Assembly: GCA_034008185.1 (NCBI GenBank)
Contig: CM067081.1
Coordinates: forward strand, 85,518,765 to 85,582,764
Length of the DNA: 64,000 nt
Direction: 5' to 3'
DNA from: Gorsachius magnificus
Lineage: Eukaryota > Chordata > Aves > Pelecaniformes > Ardeidae
Shown here piece by piece: positions 37,101-64,000 of this stretch; position 1 is the first letter of the stretch, and each line of letters opens with the position of its first letter. The notes under the pieces are model-generated. The model was not told the origin of the DNA, made no database searches, and was given only the letters and a program-made list of their open reading frames with translations. The position numbers were made by a program, and so were the translations under genes.

Positions 37101-39599
37101 CTTCTTACTATTGCCATTTCACAAAAAGGCTGCAAACCGTAAGCTATTCCTGTCAGGAAACAACTGCCCCTACATATCCCTTTTTAGTTCACTGGCATCT
37201 TCAGCTGGGGTGAGAGGAGAGGCAGGAACTGCTCCCTCGGCCTCAAGTGAAGAACAACAAAAGCCAAAGAAATGCCATTTCTTGATCAACTCATAGGTTA
37301 ATTCAGCCTGCTCATCCGTATTACGGTGACACTCTCTATACCTAGCAGTGAGGTACTAATGAGGCAGAAAAATAAGCCTTTTTGCTAATGGCACCTGAAC
37401 AAATAAGAGAGGCCTTGCCCTCTAATAACAGTTCTGTGATAGCTTTGATTTAACCTTAGGCTGTGCTTTTTTTTTTTTTTATATCACTCAAAAACCACGC
37501 GTCTGCAAAATAAGCAATCATCCAATGAGTTTTCTGTAGAAATTCACACTATGGTTTTCACTGAGACTGAGAAAATTAAGTAAGAGGACTGAACCTGTGG
37601 CTTGGCCAGTCTATTAACGAGTCACACTGAATCTAGGTCAAGTGGCTTAGTTCTATTACAAGCCTCCAAAGCTGAAAAAATAAATCATCAGATAAAAACA
37701 CTTTTATGAGTAAAGGACATCCAAAATCTGTAGGAACATGGCATTCAGTTCCTAAGCAGTCAAGTTTATTTATATATTTAAAAGGCTGGCACAGGACTAT
37801 TATATTATTACTAGTACTTAGTGCTCATCCTTTAATGATCTCCTTTTAAAAGTACCCCCTTCTGGTATTCATTAAAGGCAGCAGTTGGACACCCCTTACA
37901 TAGTTTCTTCATTATGGGTAATGCAAACAAATGGCTTTATGACCATTTAAAAATGCTAAAGCCTCAAAAATTAACCTTCTAGATTGGGCTTCACACTTCC
38001 GCTGCTTTCTTGGGTTTGGTAGATAATTTAAGAGCTGACCCAAAGCAAAGTGAATGAAATGTAGAACATACCCTCTAAGTACTGATGCCAAACCATATTA
38101 TCCTAAGACGGTGATCCGTTTCTGTGCATTTCACGTCGCCAAGCCAGCTGAACCATCAAACAAATCCTGATAAAATTTAGGCTGTGGTTTCTGTTACTTT
38201 CCTCAATGCACAAAACAAGTTTTGGGATATATGAAGACCAGTGTCTAACTGGAGCAAGTCCACAACTTTCACATTTGAAATGCCCAACACTACAAAATAC
38301 CAAGTTTCAAACCCGAAAGGAAGACATTAGAGGAACAGATAAAGTAGGTAAACTTGTATTTTTATTTTACTGGATCCAACAACCGTAAGTGCTGGGAAAG
38401 GTGGCCAGCAAATTAATTTCAGGAAATTTCCTGTGAAAACTGATCCAAGAAAAAGCAATTCTTTGTAGATCGGGTTTTCTTACTCCTTCTGAAACTACGA
38501 TTCTGCATTCAAATGCCTTTCCCTGTAACAACCTCCTGCCTACCTCCACTTCCTTCAGTTTTCTTTTCAAATCCATCCTGCCTTCTACATTATTAGTAAG
38601 CCACTGAAACAATATTTGTAGAAATACAGAGGAACACCTACCACTCGGTATCTTCAAGACAACTTTCTAAACCAGCATGCTATACTCAGAACAGATATGT
38701 TATGGCCTCTAATGTATCAGATCATTCCTTTTACTTTAGCTTCCCTTCCTAAAGCCTGTACTCCTTCCAGGTCTACCTTAAAGATCTTTCTTCTCTTAGC
38801 TCCTCCAAATACTATTGCCCCACAAGACTATGGAAATCAGATATCCAACAACTTTTTTCAATCTATTTCCTTTCAAAGCCAACTTTTTTTTATCCTTGCC
38901 CCGAGTACGTACTTTCCACAGTCATCCCTATCCCCTATCCCTTGCTCTAGTACTTCACTTCTTAAGTCTGTGCCTCAGTACCCCACCCAGCCTCTGTGGC
39001 CTCCCAAGTCCTACCTGTGCCCAAATCATTCTTTTCAGGGACTGCTTCCTTACATCCATACACACAATGCCCTGTCATAAAAAAGTTCCTTTGTTTCTGC
39101 AGAAAAAAATAAAGGTAAAAGCTATTTTGAATACAGCATTGTTGGCTGGGCTCCCTATTACTCAGATATTCTCCCATCACCTCAAGCTTTACGGGAGAGC
39201 GAAACTCTCTGCTTACTCAGTACTCTCTAAGTGGAAAGCATCAGAAAATTCTGATGTGTTTTGGCGAAGAAACTTGCGCGAGAAACTGGATGTACTGCAC
39301 TGATTCGGCTCAAGATGGTGCTTGTAGATGCTGGTCTTCCATCTTGCTATCTATGTCAAAGAGAGAAAAAGGCTTTTAAAACCTGTAAAAGATCAGAAAG
39401 TGGTAAAGGAAGCATTGACTCAGCCTGCCCAGTAGTCGGCCCTGGATCTCAGCGTCCCCAGCTGCTGGCACAGACGAGCGAGCCCCACTGCAGCTGCTGG
39501 TGCAGACCATCTCAGCCCTGCGCCCCCCCAAACACGCAGAGCTGGCCGGGACTCCCCTGCAGACCCACTACCCGACTTTGCACAGCCCTGCGAGGACAA
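34166..39599. other. Intergenic region between NHS and the BEN-domain gene
   Basis: About 5.4 kb without a supportable gene. A GC-rich block at about 35740-36240 carries a 217-codon + strand frame (35741-36394) with no recognisable domain, no clear Kozak context and dense frames on the other strand, so it is not called as a gene. The rest is AT-rich with small homopolymers (T12 near 37469). No RNA gene or clear mobile element was recognised. RAI2 and SCML1, which lie next to NHS in humans, are not here. Confidence 0.75.
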
Positions 39600-40960
39600 C
39601 CTTTTGCAGCCGTTAACGCCCCTCCGCAACCGGATTTCTCCCGCTCCTTGTAGAGCGGTTTGCAAAGAACCACACTGAAGCTGACAGCGCGGTGAGATAA
39701 CCAGGCATTACTCTACGCTGAAACCCGGGGCCGTGGACGGCACGCACGAGAGGCTCTGCAGCCCGAGAGCCGCAGAGGCCGGACCTGAAGTCGCCCATGG
39801 CTTTGCCCTCCCGCCGAGACCTGGGGGGCAGCTCGGCAGCCCTCCCGCCCTCCTGGGGACGGAGGAGCCTGCACGAAACCGATCCCGCCGCCCGCGGCCA
39901 GGCCTCGGCACGCAGGGAGCTTGGCAGCGCCGCGGAACCACGACGAGGAGAGGGAGAGCCGGCGCCCGGCATCGCACCTCCGGCGCCGGGGTGGAGGCGG
40001 CGGCCCGGTCGCGGGCGGGCGGCCGAGGGGGAGGGCGGCACCGGCACCGCCCCCGCCCCCCCGGCTCCCGTTCGCCAGGCGCGCCCCCGTGCCCAGCGCG
40101 CAGCCGCACTGCTTCAAAACAGTTTGTTGCTCACGTCGGAGAAGCCGCTTCCGTTTCCAACGCCGCATTCCGGCCACACCTGCCTGTGCCGGCGCCGCGG
40201 CTCGTTCCGCTGCCCTACCCGCCCGAGAAGGACCCCGCGCTCTGCCGCCGCACGCCGGAGCGCGGGGAGCGCTCCCCCAGCCTTTCGCAGCAGCCCCAGC
40301 GCTCTCTCTGCCGAGCCGGCCAAGCCACGCCCGCCGCGCCCGCCGCGATTCGCCGGTTCCGGCGCAGCCGGCCGCCGCCATTGGCTTTCGCTGCTGCCCG
40401 TCGCCGCCGCGTCAGTGGCGCTGGGGGCCCGGGGCGCGGAGGGAGCGCGGGCGGAGGCGCTGCGCGAGGGTGGGGGTGGCGGGGCCGGTAATGTCAACGG
40501 TTTCCGCGGGGGGCGGGAAGCGCTGCTTTCCCCTCTTTCCCCCCCCCCCACTCCCCCAGGCGCTCGGGGCCGGGCGTGCGGCCCCGGCGGGCCCCGGGGG
40601 CCGCGGGCGGGGTTTTCCCCCGGGTTTCGCCCCGGCAGCGTCACTCCTTCCGCAGCTAAGCCGCGGGCAGAGGGGCAGCCGCGCCGGGGTGCGCCGCGGT
40701 AGAGCTGGGAGCAGGACCCTCTCGGGGAAGTTGCTGCTCAGCAGAAGTAACGTGGCCCTGCCACAGCTCGATTACCTCACGGTGTAGGGCCGGAGGGTGG
40801 CAGCGACAGTGGCAGGGTTCGTGGCGTGGGAAGCTAGCGCTTTCCTTGAAGTCTTCACGCGGTGGCTGAGCGTAGCAGCAGAGCGTTGGGGAGCCGTTTG
40901 GAAGCGGTGTCTCAGCCCTGGCGGATCCCCGAGCGCTGCAGTTACTCGCACACAAAACCT
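39600..40960 (+). promoter_or_regulatory. CpG island, probable promoter of the BEN-domain gene
   Basis: About 1.3 kb of very GC- and CpG-rich sequence in otherwise AT-rich DNA. Within it GCCGCCATTGG (40374-40384) combines a YY1-like GCCGCCAT with an inverted CCAAT box. The downstream + strand gene has no other candidate promoter, so this island most likely holds its transcription start and non-coding first exon. Donor-like sites include CCG|GTAATG at 40490. Long overlapping frames on both strands here (up to about 300 codons) are an effect of the lack of AT-rich stops. A divergent minus-strand transcript is possible but not shown. Confidence 0.75.
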
Positions 40961-43900
40961 GAGTTATCAGCAGAGATGAGTAATGCTCCTAAAGTGAGGT
41001 GCCTGACCTAATGACCTTTCCGTTCGAAGGCATAACGCATAGTGCAGCCTCTCTGTCTTGGGGGGTAGGTGGGCTTTGTTTACGCAGGAGCAAAGGAGGT
41101 ATATTTTTGTCAGTTACATGCTTCACCTTGCCCTTCCAAGGCCTGATGTCTGTACAGTCTCACATCTTGTGACAGGGCAAGGGTTAATGGTTTTAAACTG
41201 AGGCAGGGTAGGTTTAGACTGGATATAAGGAAGGAATTCTTTACAACGAGGGTGGTGAAACACTGGAAGGGGTTGCCCAGAGAGGTGGTGGAGGCCCCAT
41301 CCCTGGGAACATTCAAGGCCAGGCTGGACAGGGCTCTGAGCAACCTGATCCAGTTAGCGGTGTCCCTGCTCACTGCAGGGGGGTTGGACTAGGTGACCTC
41401 TAGGGGTCCCTTCCAACCCAAAACCATTCTGTGATTCTATGACCAGGTAAAGCTCATTTGGCTTGTCACTCCTGTCATAGGCCTCTACCCTCTCAGGAGG
41501 TTCCAGTTGCCTCTTGCTCTGATGCCCGATTTCCTTTTGTGACTTCATGGTTCAGGGAGCTTTTGTGGCTAAAAATTAATTTTGTTTGTGGCGTAGTTAG
41601 GCTTCAGCCAGTTCACTGTGCAATTATACAAGTGTCAGTGTGAAGTAAAGGGGTAGGACTGAGATGCGTACAGGGTAATGCATTGGGTGTCTGTTCCTTC
41701 ACCTTTGTCCTCAATTTTTTGTTTTCCTGATTGGCTTTGTCTGTAACTCAGTAATCTTAACCAATATTAAGACTGTTCTAAATTCCTCATCAATAGAAAA
41801 GATGTGCCATTAATAATATAACTCAGTCAAAAGGTGCAGGGTGAGCTCAAATCTTACTGAACATCAGAGGCCTCTTCATGAGACCTGTTTTCCCTTGAGT
41901 TTTGATCTTCTTAGCATCTCCATAATTCAAATATGGGACCTAAAGCTATGGGAAATCTGGTTTTCTTAATTCTGCTTCTCACCATAGTAATTGGTTTGTA
42001 TTTGCTCAATGTACAATCCCATTGTCTTAATCTGTTGCAAATTTCAGTCATGCAGATTCTGACTACAGCATTCTAAACTAACTGTTGTTTCAGTGTTCAG
42101 AGACTGTTGATAAGCATTTCACCTCTGTCAAAATATTCTGGTGTGTCTGATCTGTGGCAACCTATCTAGATTAAGGACAAAATTATCAGAAGTGTACTAA
42201 ATTCAAGGATGCAACTTGAGGTGGGTGATACACAATTTTTCTGAGTGCAGTATTTAAGCATCTTTATAAAATATAGTTCCTTTTACATGTAGCTTCCATG
42301 GTTGGGTGGCTGCATCTGGGAGTATTGAGATCACGTTTGCAAAAATACAGAGATGTGTCTAAGTGAACTCTTAGAAAAAGAAGAAAAAACGCTGGATTTG
42401 TGTGAAAAATTTGATTTAGTTTTAGTGATTTTGCTGACAGCCCCCAGGAACTCTGTAGTAGAGGTTGGGATAAGTTTTAGTACTACTCGGTGCTTTCAGC
42501 TCTCTCATCCGCCTCCCTTTACCATTCCATACCTCATGGTTACCTACCTCTCTGTTTCCGCCGTAAGCAAGAGCATTCATTGGGTAATGTCTGACTCAGT
42601 GCAGGTCTTTCCTTATCCCGCTGGCTTATGTGGTGTATTTAATTAGTAACATACTTGGGGAAAGAAAAGTAGTTTGTCAGCTTGTCTTCAGGCTTCAGCT
42701 GATGCATCAGATCTGGTTGTATTTCTGTGCTGGTGGCTTTGATTGTCACAGTATGCATAAATGCACTTAAAACACTCAGTTACGTCTGCAATGAGATTGA
42801 GTTAATATGCAAATGATTACTTGAAGCTGGGGTTGGATGATACTATCCCTGAAAGGCATCATGACACTGATGTCTCTGTGCTCTCCCTTGTGTTAGTTCC
42901 CTTTTTTGTGTATGTTAGTATAAGTGTCAGGCCATAAATAGAGCAGGATCTAGTTGTGGTCCAAGTTAATGCTAGCTGGCTCTCCTTTTGTGACTTATTT
43001 TAAACTAGGGTAAGTTCCTTGATATATCTGGTATTTATTTGGGTAGGGTTGATTTCTGGTATGTAATTGGTAATTGCTATAAGAGTTTTTTTGACTTTTA
43101 TGTTTGTCTTTCCTTTTTAACTCTTGCTGTGAAAGAGCTCATGTTTGGTTTGGGGGTTTTGTTTTTGTGGGGGGGGTTTATTTGCTTGTTTTGAGTATTT
43201 CTTGATGTTTAATATCAACATCTTTCCATCTCTCAATTATTTTGATGGTCCCATCTGTGTCCCGTCCCTGTCTTGTGTCATGTCCGTGTCATCCCCCCCC
43301 ACCCCCGTCCCGTCTCCCCCTCCCCTGAGTTTTCTTTACGTTGCAATTTGGTTCTATTCATCTTTCTTTTTATGTTTCACATCTGTTTTCAGCTCTTTCC
43401 ACCAAAGCCTATAGTACTGTACTATTTGGGGATAGGTGACCAAGCAGTAGTAAAAGGATAAGCAGTCATTTGGTTGCTGGAGTATGTTGATCAATTGACA
43501 GTGTTTCCAAAGAGAGAAAATTTTCAGTCATATTTGAAAGTCATATTTACTTTTAAATATATTTCTCTATTGGTTATTGGACATAAATTCTTTATGATGC
43601 TTGGTTTTACTTTGCTGCATAAAAAGCTGTAACAATATAGTAATGTAACTTCTGATGCAGGGTTAGCCACACAGTTGGACATTTTTGCATATTAATCATT
43701 ATGAAAGCTAGGCTCCAGTTTAAGTGCTTTTAACTTTCTACAAATACCTGCTACCTGATGATTTTGTGCAGAAGCAAAGAAGAGCTCCTGGTGAAAGAAT
43801 TCTAAATGGTGAACATAAACAGCTTTTAAGTTTAAATAGAACACCTCCGGTCTCTGCTTTCTGATTTGGTCGTTTCACAGCACTGCTCTGTCTGCAACTA

Positions 43901-46900
43901 TCTTTCTGTACAATGCGTTTATGAACCTCTACCTTATATTACAGCCTATCCTACTGCCTTACTGAAAATAATGTCATAGTCTATACCATATAACCTAGAG
44001 CATTCACTGAGTCTGTGAAGGAAATCAGTTTGATGATGTCTTCTAATTCTAGATGATTGTCACTTCAGTTTTCAAACAGAAATTCAGAGCTCTCCTAAAC
44101 TAGTAACTTGTTCCAGTGATTGGATAAGCCAGCCTGTTTAGTAAGTAAGACTTTCTAGTCTTTCACTTCACAGTAAAAGCCTTATTTGAAATATATAAAC
44201 CTAAAATATTTTCTTAATCGCGCTTCTTAAATTTATAATTTCCTTTCAAGACTTACTGGAAATGTCTAAATATCTATGTCATGATATTTTGTGTCGGTGG
44301 AGTTAAATAATGCAAGGAAGTCATTGGTGCAAGAAATGCAGTTGCATCTTCATTCAGGTCACAAGTAAAAAACATCTTGATGGCTTTTTTTTTTTTTTTT
44401 TTCCCCAGGAGCACAAATTAATCACAGAATCTGGCAGTTTGTGGTTTCTACTTGAGAGAGACAAATATGTATTTCATATTGTTTGGTGCTGTATATATGG
44501 TGTTACTCCGTATGTTAGCACTTTTAAGAAGCATCAGAAATATTTAGAATTGCTTATAGGACTGAGTTGCAGTTTCTTGAAGATTATGAGTAAATAGCTG
44601 GAATTCTTTTGTCACAAGTTTTTGAAGGTGGTAGTTGAATGAACAAAGCTGTCCTCACATGTAAGAATGACTAAAGTGGTGTCATTAAGAGTTGTTTTTG
44701 TTTTCCCTTGCCTTGCATAAGATTTGTGTAGGACCATAAGATGAGAACAACTACTACCCCCCTTATTTTTTAAAAACTATCTAATATTTGTTGACAAGTC
44801 TAAACAAAATATTTTTGAGCACAGACATTCTCTTGATGATGAATGTAGTCAATCTACAGCAAAGAGATTTAAATTTGTCCACTGACTTCAGAGGCAAGGC
44901 AACTAGAATACACTTGGGGAAGAAGTGCTTGGTATAAAGCAGGTGGGTCTACATTTCTTGAAGCAGCTGTCCTTATTGTTGCAGTGACCAGTCATGTTGA
45001 TAAACCTTCATGGAAATGGGTTGTGTATTCAAATCTCAGAATTTCATGACTGTCCATGTAAGAGTGCCTTTCTGAAGAGGGATTTATTTCCTCTCCCTGT
45101 ACGAGAGCAGTCATGTTTAGTCATGGGTGATGGAAGTTAAAAGCCCTGGGCATGAGGAGGATCCTGACCACCATCTTAGAGGTTTAAAGTTTTGAGAGAC
45201 TAGTGTTTGTTACTACATTGCTCCTACATCATTGTAGAAATGTGTTGTAATTAATGAGGTGGGGTTTTTTGGTTCTTTTTTTTGGAAGTGAGGTGTTTTC
45301 CCTTTCTGTATTTTCCTGTTTGGTTTATGTTTATCCTCCAGCTGTGAGTTGCTGTAGCTACAGACTGTGGAAACACTTTATGCTCAGAGTCTACTGTACT
45401 GTTGAAATTCTGATTTTGAAACTTATTTAAGGGAGGGTGGTGGAGGGTATGGAAGATGGAGTTTTGCTTGCAGTATCAGCGAGTTGTAGAAAGTCTCCTG
45501 ACTTCTGATCATGCTGGCCTTCCTCTAGCCCAGATGGAGCTGCTTTGTCTTTGCTATGTGCTGGTTCCACAGAATTTTCCCTCTTCTTTGAAGGTATTCT
45601 GTGTTGTTCCACCTGCTGTGGATTTGAGTGATTAGTTGCTGGTCAGGTAAGCTTGATTTGCCGGCCTTATTTCCCATGGACCAAATGAGATTTGTGGCAA
45701 AGATTATGAATAGACAGGTAAATTCTGTGCGCTGTAAGTTTGCACAGGTAATGCACAACTTGTGTTGCTTTCCCTAGTTAGGGGTAGAAAGACAATTGCA
45801 GGGCATTTGCCAGGCCATACAGTAACCTGGCATACTGGTTGGGGGAATTGGCAGAAAGGATTCTGTTCCCACCTGCTTCGTTGCAGATGCACTTTACTGA
45901 CTCTCAGTTAACTCTCTCCCAAAGTTGGTAGAATACTAAATGATTGTCAACAAAAAAAATTTGAGCCTGTGAGGTGGTTAAATAATTCAGCATATGCAAA
46001 TAACTCATGTTAGCCTGTCGTGAGCTTCAGTCAGTGAACATCACTGAAGTGTTTTGCTGAAGTGTGCGCCTACGTTAAGTTCATGAGTAGTCCTGTTGCC
46101 TACCTCTATACAGCTGATTAGAACTGGCCAAGAACTGTTCTCTAACTTTGAGCCTAAGCAGCATATCCCAGCTCATGTCTACTTATCTAAACTCCTTTTT
46201 TCAGGGCAGCTATACCCCAACTAGCTTTTTGGCGTCATTTACTACCATAAACATAGCTATTGACTGCATTGGCAGTTGATGGGTGTTTCTGAACAGACCC
46301 TCGATTTGGTGAAGTATTTCCTAATCTGATGACCACCAAATCTTCCTGGATTAGATGGGAGTACTGGCCAGAGGTAAGACTTCATGACCTGTGGAATTCA
46401 GCTTCTTTACCACATTTTGGTCTCTTAAGAAATTGGAACAGAGGGAAGAGAACAGGATTCTGAGTGAATTGTTTGTGTAAGAGTAAAGAACCAGACTACT
46501 GTTAGACTTGTACAGCCCTGATTCATTCCTGGAGCTCAGTCCATCCTGTGCACTGAACAGAGTAGAGATCCTGTGGAAAATATGGCATGTGTTCATATAG
46601 TTGGTGTGGTGTTATGCATGTGTGCCAGCTGAATTTAAGTTTTATTTCCTAACTTTAGTGGGTCACGGTATGATTCCTTCTGTTTCATTAAGAATAAATT
46701 CCACTCCCTCCCCCCCCAAAACCACCAGATCTAGCTATAATAGCTATAATACAGTTATTCTGAAACCAGGACATTTTCTTTCTTGATGTGGTATGTTTAA
46801 TTGGAAAAAAATTTGGTACTGGAGATTTGCCATTCAGTGTTTCTGCACAGCATCTCATTGGGAGCCAATGTTTGGTTTGATTGGAAGACCAAATATGCCG

Positions 46901-47330
46901 TTAGGATTTGTAGACTGATGTTTCAAGTGTATTAAGCATTTCCTACTTACAAAAATAAAATTTCAAAACCAAATCAGTATCTGTTGTCATATGCTTGAAT
47001 GTAAATAAGTGGAGTTCTCAGAAGGGCTTGTTACTGGCTTACAACTGTTCCTGCTGAAGCTGGACGCTCTAGGAAGAGTTGGGTACTGAGTAGTTTCGGG
47101 AATCCTGCCAACTAAGGAACAGTAAGCTGCTTCCCTTCTAGTGCGTGTTAAAACTTCAATGCCTGTGTTTAAAAGTGACTTTGCATTTAGATGCTAAAGT
47201 GAAACTGTTTTTTAATTAGCCTGTGGTACAATTCACATAATGCCAGATGTAATACAAGCACTGCAGTTGTCATCCTATGCGCAGAATGGTGTCTAGTCTT
47301 ACCTGTTTCTCTTCCTGCATATGCTAATAG
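40961..47330 (+). other. Putative first intron(s) of the BEN-domain gene
   Basis: Between the CpG island and the first recognised coding exon lie 6.4 kb of mostly AT-rich DNA. It holds the CR1 tail at 41166-41442, a C-rich tract at about 43287-43325 (G-quadruplex-capable on the - strand) and a T17 run ending in a strong acceptor-like ttccccag at 44408. At least one exon ending at codon position 1 must lie here or in the island, because exon 47331-47477 is entered at codon position 2. I could not identify it. Confidence 0.6.
41166..41442 (+). mobile_element. CR1 LINE 3' fragment, sense orientation
   Basis: The sequence runs from gacagggcaagggttaatgg through the CR1 blocks ctggatataaggaaggaatt and cactggaaggggttgcccag to the 3' end cttccaacccaaaaccattc plus tgtgattctatga. 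Only about 280 bp of the 3' end remain, a severe 5' truncation. It closely matches the 3' part of the copy at 62850-63668, so both belong to the same or sister subfamilies. Confidence 0.92.

Positions 47331-64000
<16,670 letters not shown>

Noticed and set aside
39713..40787. Long overlapping frames on both strands, up to about 300 codons
   Set aside because: They lie in the CpG island, where stop codons are rare. All frames are Arg/Ala/Pro/Gly-rich and none shows a domain.
44310..44597. Possible BEN-gene exon after the strong polypyrimidine tract and CCAG at 44408
   Set aside because: The acceptor is good, but downstream there is no convincing donor, the peptide has no recognisable similarity, and the phase cannot be tied to exon 47331.

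Overview
This window is vertebrate nuclear DNA from a bird. It holds truncated CR1 LINE copies with CR1-type 3' ends in both orientations, two solo LTRs of the avian ERVL-like kind, long introns with consensus GT/AG junctions, and a GC-rich CpG-island promoter. No bacterial, plasmid or CRISPR-like features were seen. The exact species cannot be read from the sequence.

Two protein-coding genes lie in tandem on the + strand. Positions 6570-30599 carry the last seven coding exons of NHS (Nance-Horan syndrome, actin-remodelling regulator), including its single 2.95 kb exon. They encode 1,437 residues ending at a stop at 30597-30599. The 3' UTR runs to a poly(A) signal at 34142. The first NHS coding exon, which holds the WAVE homology domain in known NHS proteins, is upstream of the window, so 553-6569 is the end of a long first intron. 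About 5.5 kb beyond the NHS poly(A) site there is a CpG island (about 39.6-40.96 kb). Eight phase-compatible exons between 47331 and 62679 follow, encoding a protein with a short acidic stretch, a KRKR basic patch, a predicted helix, a Ser/Thr/Pro-rich linker and one BEN domain split over two exons. From the BEN domain and from linkage to NHS (both genes are at Xp22.13 in humans), BEND2 is the best candidate. Its 5' coding end was not found, and its 3' end is uncertain or beyond the window.

The rest is intron, UTR and intergenic DNA. There are two solo LTRs with intact TG...CA ends and perfect 5-bp target duplications (11317-11935, CTTAA; 47943-48892, ACGTG), both antisense to their host gene. 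There are four CR1 fragments (1-552, 41166-41442, 62850-63668 on +; 55112-56939 on -). Other repeats are a perfect 16-copy GAGGA array (5401-5480), a TG/CG alternating tract (19125-19185), a strong G-quadruplex candidate (21890-21927), and several homopolymer tracts.

NHS is known for cytoskeletal remodelling through WAVE/Abi-type interactions. BEN-domain proteins are DNA-binding or chromatin factors. Nothing in the sequence suggests a shared pathway, and their adjacency looks like syntenic linkage. I found no convincing new molecular system. The points most worth following up are the compact NHS to BEN-gene spacing, the unresolved ends of the BEN gene, and the regulatory candidates in the NHS 3' UTR and introns.
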